Shown here: piece by piece, positions 12,299 to 15,315 of the stretch
Numbering within the stretch: position 1 is the first letter of the stretch
Layout of the letters: every line of letters begins with the position of its first letter
Source: Desulfatirhabdium butyrativorans
Lineage (GTDB): Bacteria > Desulfobacterota > Desulfobacteria > Desulfobacterales > JAIFKL01
Direction of reading: 5' to 3'
Length of the DNA stretch: 15,315 nucleotides
Assembly (NCBI GenBank): GCA_022736535.1
Contig: DZCT01000068.1
Span: forward strand, 1-15,315
Position numbers and translations under genes: made by a program
The notes under the pieces: model-generated
What the model saw: the letters and a program-made list of their open reading frames with translations, nothing else
Database searches by the model: none
Told to the model about the DNA's origin: nothing

Positions 12299-13183
12299 AT
12301 GGCGACGTTAAAGGATGTCAAAACAAAGATAGGTGCTGTAAAAAAGACCAAGCAGATTACGAAAGCCATGAACATGGTGGCGGCTTCGAGACTCCGCGGC
12401 GCTCAGTCCAAAATGGAGGCTTTTCGCCCTTATGCCGGAAAATTTGCCGAAGTTCTGGGAAGTCTGGCGGAGAAATGTGGAGAAGAAGCAAGCCCCCTGC
12501 TGGTTCCCCGTGAGGAAGTGAAAAAAATAAATGTGGTTCTGTGTACTTCAGACAGAGGCCTGTGCGGCGGTTTCAACACGAACCTGATCACAAGAGCCAA
12601 AAAATTTCTGAAGGAAAAACAGAACGTCGAGGTCTCATTTACCAATTTCGGAAAAAAAGGGCGCGCGTGGTCCCGCAAGAAAAATGTTCAGATTGCAGAT
12701 GAATATATCGGTATTGTCGGGGGCAGTTTCGGATTTTCTGTCGCATCGTCTGCTGGCAGAAAGCTCATTGACGGATTTCTCGAAGGACAGTATGACGAGG
12801 TCTGGGTTCTTTATTCGGAATTTGTGAGCATGGCAAGGCAGACCCCGGTGCTGAAAAAGATTCTTCCGGTGCCGCCCATCGTATCCGCAGAGGAAACAGA
12901 ATCGGAAAACAAGCCTTTTCTGGCAGAGCATATCTGCGAACCTTCGGCTGACGAACTTCTGGGAGAAATGCTTCCGAAAAATGTCTATGTCCAGATTTAC
13001 AGCGCGCTTTTGGAAACGTCCACCAGTGAACATGCCGCACGTATGGCTGCTATGGACAATGCGACCAAAGCGTGCAACGATATGATCGAAAATCTTACAT
13101 TGGTTTACAATAAGGCTCGGCAGGCAGCTATTACCGCAGAACTGATGGATATCGTCGGAGGCGCCGAAGCACTCAAAGGCTAA
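12299..13183 (+). CDS. atpG: F0F1 ATP synthase subunit gamma, central rotor shaft
   Basis: The 294-residue protein has the two conserved terminal helices that make the rotor coiled coil: MATLKDVKTKIGAVKKTKQI (1-20) leading into TKAMNMVAASRL (21-32), and the C-terminal SEHAARMAAMDNATKACNDM region continuing to ARQAAITAELMDIVGGAEAL. The middle is the Rossmann-like domain, with the conserved SDRGLCGGFNTN at 84-95. It transmits torque from the c-ring to the catalytic sites. AAAGGA at 12284-12289, directly after the atpA stop, is the ribosome-binding site. A 117-base gap with an extensive hairpin-forming heptamer array separates it from atpD, unlike the tight spacing elsewhere in the operon. Confidence 0.98.
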   Translation: MATLKDVKTKIGAVKKTKQITKAMNMVAASRLRGAQSKMEAFRPYAGKFAEVLGSLAEKCGEEASPLLVPREEVKKINVVLCTSDRGLCGGFNTNLITRAKKFLKEKQNVEVSFTNFGKKGRAWSRKKNVQIADEYIGIVGGSFGFSVASSAGRKLIDGFLEGQYDEVWVLYSEFVSMARQTPVLKKILPVPPIVSAEETESENKPFLAEHICEPSADELLGEMLPKNVYVQIYSALLETSTSEHAARMAAMDNATKACNDMIENLTLVYNKARQAAITAELMDIVGGAEALKG

Positions 13184-13186
13184 AAT

Positions 13187-13268
13187 AATTGAGAATTGAG
13201 AAGTGAGAAACAGAAGTGCTGAGTGCTGAGTCCTCAGTCCTTTATTTCTCACTTCTCACTTCTCACTT
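13187..13268. repeat. Heptamer-array hairpin between atpG and atpD
   Basis: The stretch is built of 7-base units: AATTGAG twice and AAGTGAG (13187-13207), GTGCTGA twice (13216-13229), GTCCTCA then GTCCTTT (13230-13243), and TCTCACT three times (13247-13267). The left block 13187-13210 pairs with the right block 13245-13268 at 22 of 24 positions, 14 of them contiguous. The loop contains CTGAG (13226-13230) and CTCAG (13233-13237), a small second hairpin. The same pattern of tandem heptamers is known for cyanobacterial STRR elements. There is a T run just after (13267-13271), so terminator-like activity is conceivable, but atpD beyond it must be expressed. Confidence 0.85.
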
Positions 13269-13282
13269 TTTCATTTCCGAAC

Positions 13283-13287
13283 GGAGG
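13283..13287 (+). promoter_or_regulatory. Ribosome-binding site that fixes the atpD start
   Basis: GGAGG lies 13 bases before the ATG at 13301, somewhat long but the only good site. The upstream in-frame ATG at 13223 lies inside the heptamer array and would add 26 residues not found in beta subunits. Confidence 0.7.
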
Positions 13288-13300
13288 TTTAAGTTACAGA

Positions 13301-14716
13301 ATGGAAAATATAGGTAAGATTACACAGGTGATTGGACCTGTTGTTGACGTGGAATTTGAGCAGGGCAAGCTGCCTACAATCCTTACGGCGCTTCTGATCA
13401 GCAACCCTGCAATCAGTAATGAGTCGGATAACCTTGTCGTTGAGGTGGCGCAGCATCTGGGTGATAATGTGGTGCGTACCATCGCAATGGATGTTACAGA
13501 CGGTCTGACCCGCGGGCAGGCAGTGAAAGATACCGGCAGTCCTATCATGGTGCCGGTGGGCGCCGCCGGACTCGGACGCGTTCTCAACGTGGTCGGACGC
13601 CCGGTGGACGGTCTGGGACCCATCAGTCAGGAAAAGATGATGCCGATCCATCGTTCGGCGCCGAAATTCACCGAACAGGATACCAGCGTGCGGGTGCTGG
13701 AAACCGGCGTAAAGGTGATTGACCTGCTGGTTCCCTTTCCCCGAGGCGGCAAGATGGGAATGTTCGGAGGCGCGGGCGTGGGCAAAACCGTTATCATGAT
13801 GGAAATGGTTCACAACATCGCCATGCAGCACGGCGGTATTTCCGTTTTTGCCGGCGTGGGCGAGCGGACCCGTGAAGGAAACGACCTTTACCGTGAAATG
13901 AAAGAATCGGGCGTTCTTCCCAAAGCCGCGCTGATTTACGGGCAGATGACCGAACCCCCCGGCGCGAGAGCCAGAGTCGCGCTTTCCGCACTCACGGCTG
14001 CCGAATATTTCCGTGATGAGGAAGGACAGGACGTTCTCATCTTCATTGACAACATTTTCCGTTTCACGCAGGCAGGTTCCGAGGTCTCAGCCCTTCTCGG
14101 ACGGATGCCTTCGGCGGTGGGTTATCAGCCCACCCTCGCGGTTGACCTGGGCGAACTTCAGGAACGCATCACCTCCACGACCAAAGGTTCTATTACGGCT
14201 GTGCAGTGTGTTTACGTGCCTGCCGACGACCTGACCGACCCCGCGCCCGCGACCACATTCGCCCATCTGGACGGCACGGTGGTTTTGTCCCGTCAGATTG
14301 CAGAGCTGGGCATTTATCCTGCGGTTGACCCGCTGGATTCGACTTCCAGAATTCTGGATGCTTCTTTTATCGGCGAAGAACATTACCGGGTTGCCCGTCA
14401 GGTGCAGCGGATTCTTCAGAAGTATAAAGAACTTCAGGATATTATCGCCATTCTGGGCATGGAAGAACTGTCCGATGAAGACAAAGTCACGGTTGCCCGT
14501 GCAAGACGCATCCAGAGATTTCTGTCTCAGCCTTTCCATGTTGCCGAAACTTTTACCGGCATGAACGGAAAGTATGTCAAAATAGAAGATACCATCAGAG
14601 GGTTCAAGGAAATCTGCGAAGGCAAGCATGATGATCTTCCCGAACAGGCTTTCTACATGGTGGGAAGCATCGAAGAGGCAGTTGAAAAGTCCCGGAAGAT
14701 GGCAGAAACAAAATAA
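13301..14716 (+). CDS. atpD: F0F1 ATP synthase subunit beta, catalytic
   Basis: From the ATG at 13301 the protein is 471 residues, normal for the catalytic beta subunit, and starts MENIGKITQVIGPVVDVEF as relatives do. Motifs: Walker A GGAGVGKT (156-163), catalytic glutamate Glu188 in GERTREGN (187-194), Walker B VLIFIDNIFRF (245-255, Asp250), and the C-terminal hinge EELSDEDK (388-395), corresponding to the DELSEED motif that contacts gamma and epsilon, with Glu replacing the usual first Asp. The open frame runs 26 codons further up into the heptamer array; that extension is rejected. The gene is separated from atpC by only 9 bases, in which GGGGGGA gives the next ribosome-binding site. Confidence 0.99.
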   Translation: MENIGKITQVIGPVVDVEFEQGKLPTILTALLISNPAISNESDNLVVEVAQHLGDNVVRTIAMDVTDGLTRGQAVKDTGSPIMVPVGAAGLGRVLNVVGRPVDGLGPISQEKMMPIHRSAPKFTEQDTSVRVLETGVKVIDLLVPFPRGGKMGMFGGAGVGKTVIMMEMVHNIAMQHGGISVFAGVGERTREGNDLYREMKESGVLPKAALIYGQMTEPPGARARVALSALTAAEYFRDEEGQDVLIFIDNIFRFTQAGSEVSALLGRMPSAVGYQPTLAVDLGELQERITSTTKGSITAVQCVYVPADDLTDPAPATTFAHLDGTVVLSRQIAELGIYPAVDPLDSTSRILDASFIGEEHYRVARQVQRILQKYKELQDIIAILGMEELSDEDKVTVARARRIQRFLSQPFHVAETFTGMNGKYVKIEDTIRGFKEICEGKHDDLPEQAFYMVGSIEEAVEKSRKMAETK

Positions 14717-14725
14717 GGGGGGATT

Positions 14726-15142
14726 ATGGCCGGAACCATTCGATTGGAAGTTGTTACCCCTGAAAAGTCTGTTGTCAGCGAAGATGTTCAGATTGTCATG
14801 GCGCCGGGAGAAATGGGCGAGTTCGGCGTACTGATCGGTCATACGCCTTTTCTGACAACCCTTAAAATCGGGACGGTCCGCTATACTGACGCAAACGGCA
14901 AAGACCGCTTTGTTTTTATCAACGGCGGATTTGCAGAAGCGCTTCCTGACAAAGTGACCGTTCTGGCAGAATCGGCGGAACGCAGACGGGATATAGACCT
15001 GGAACGGGCAAAAGCTGCTTTGGAACGCGCACAGAAGCGTCTGGCTGCGGAACAGAAAAAAGAAGAGATGGATTATATAAGAGCCAGAGCCGCGCTGGAA
15101 AGGGCCATGCACAGACTGAAGCTGGCTTCGACCAGACAGTAG
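14726..15142 (+). CDS. atpC: F0F1 ATP synthase subunit epsilon
   Basis: The 138-residue protein has the two-part epsilon structure: an N-terminal beta-sandwich (about 1-86) beginning IRLEVVTPEKSVVSEDV with the conserved GEFGVLIGHTPFLT (31-44) and FINGGFAEALPDKVTVLAE, and a C-terminal helical hairpin (about 88-136) rich in A, E, R and K. Epsilon sits on the rotor and, in many bacteria, its C-terminal helices inhibit ATP hydrolysis. Both helices are present, so inhibition is possible but cannot be judged from sequence. It is the last gene of the operon: two hairpins follow its stop codon within 90 bases. Confidence 0.97.
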   Translation: MAGTIRLEVVTPEKSVVSEDVQIVMAPGEMGEFGVLIGHTPFLTTLKIGTVRYTDANGKDRFVFINGGFAEALPDKVTVLAESAERRRDIDLERAKAALERAQKRLAAEQKKEEMDYIRARAALERAMHRLKLASTRQ

Positions 15143-15148
15143 TAAAGC

Positions 15149-15179
15149 GAAACTGAGTTTTTTAAAAAAACTCAGTTTC
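15149..15179 (+). terminator. First hairpin after atpC, 15-base-pair palindrome
   Basis: GAAACTGAGTTTTTT (15149-15163) pairs perfectly with AAAAAACTCAGTTTC (15165-15179). The inner part is all A-T and would open into the loop, leaving a stable outer GAAACTGAG/CTCAGTTTC stem. The trailing T run is short (15176-15178), so it may be a weak terminator or an RNA 3'-end protector. Confidence 0.6.
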
Positions 15180-15191
15180 TTCAGCGGAAGC

Positions 15192-15227
15192 AAAAAGGGC
15201 AGGCCCAGACACGGTTTGCCCTTTTTT
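15192..15227 (+). terminator. Intrinsic terminator of the atp operon
   Basis: AAAAAGGGCAGGCC (15192-15205) pairs along its whole length with GGTTTGCCCTTTTT (15213-15226), with two G-U wobbles, around a 7-base loop, and ends in six T (15222-15227). It has the standard form of a factor-independent terminator and lies 50 bases after the atpC stop. Confidence 0.88.
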
Positions 15228-15239
15228 GTTAAAGCGGTG

Positions 15240-15256
15240 GGGCGGGGTTAGGCCCA
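15240..15256. repeat. Second copy of the GGGCGGGGTTA element
   Basis: GGGCGGGGTTA at 15240-15250 is identical to 8330-8340; the following bases diverge (GGCCC here, CGCCCCC there). The remaining sequence to 15289 has no coding signal. Confidence 0.45.
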
Positions 15257-15289
15257 ATGCCATTAAGTTAAGAGAAAAATACGGCGGAA

Positions 15290-15315
15290 ATGTAGGTCGG
15301 GGTGAGCCTGCGAAC
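15290..15315. repeat. Truncated copy of the 31-base-arm palindromic repeat
   Basis: These 26 bases are identical to the reverse complement of 175-200, and 15292-15315 is identical to 125-148. The window stops inside the arm, so whether a second arm follows is unknown. Confidence 0.88.

Noticed and set aside
13223..13300. 26-residue N-terminal extension of AtpD
   Set aside because: The extension is encoded by the heptamer array, and the GGAGG at 13283-13287 and family N-terminus point to the ATG at 13301.
14087..15193. 368-residue minus-strand frame opposite atpD and atpC
   Set aside because: It is antisense to conserved atp genes, starts inside the terminator region, and has no domain features.
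1..15315. Insertion sequence, prophage, toxin-antitoxin, defence or biosynthetic system
   Set aside because: No transposase, integrase, nuclease, toxin or synthase gene was found; all long frames on the + strand are housekeeping genes for wall growth and ATP synthesis, apart from a generic serine hydrolase.

Overview
The window is a chromosomal segment from a Gram-negative bacterium, most likely a deltaproteobacterium (Desulfobacterota, sulfate-reducer type). This rests on three things: gene order (a mreB-mreC-mreD-mrdA-rodA-bactofilin block running straight into an atpF2-atpF-atpH-atpA-atpG-atpD-atpC block), an F-ATP synthase cluster with two b-type subunits that does not include the a and c subunit genes, and a heavy load of interspersed palindromic repeats. 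Filamentous Desulfonema-like relatives come to mind for that repeat style, but the genus is a guess. All recognised genes are on the + strand.

Layout. 1-282: gene-free repeat cluster. 283-2361: two peptidoglycan-related enzymes, an LD-carboxypeptidase (ldcA) and a serine beta-lactamase/PBP-fold hydrolase without a signal peptide. 2485-8914: the cell-elongation cluster, with the MreB filament, MreC and MreD, the transpeptidase PBP2 (mrdA), the glycosyltransferase RodA and a bactofilin. 8932-15142: a promoter, a structured leader and seven genes for F-ATP synthase (b', b, delta, alpha, gamma, beta, epsilon). 15149-15230: two hairpins after atpC, the second a good intrinsic terminator. 15231-15315: repeats again, cut off by the window end inside a copy of the repeat found at 125-198.

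How the genes work together. MreB, MreC and MreD position the RodA-PBP2 synthase that polymerises and crosslinks lateral wall; the bactofilin is a second cytoskeletal scaffold; LdcA trims recycled wall peptides in the cytoplasm. The atp genes supply F1 plus the peripheral stalk; the ion channel subunits a and c must be encoded elsewhere.

What is unusual. The coding genes are ordinary housekeeping genes and I see no defence, biosynthetic or mobile system. The notable layer is between genes: almost every wider junction carries a palindrome or a tandem array, several with a 7-base period (5059-5086, 1167-1187, 3547-3560, 13187-13267). One array has entered the 3' end of ldcA. Two large hairpins sit inside the ATP synthase operon, and one sits directly against the mrdA ribosome-binding site. 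Two start sites (bactofilin, atpD) should be placed downstream of the longest open frame.
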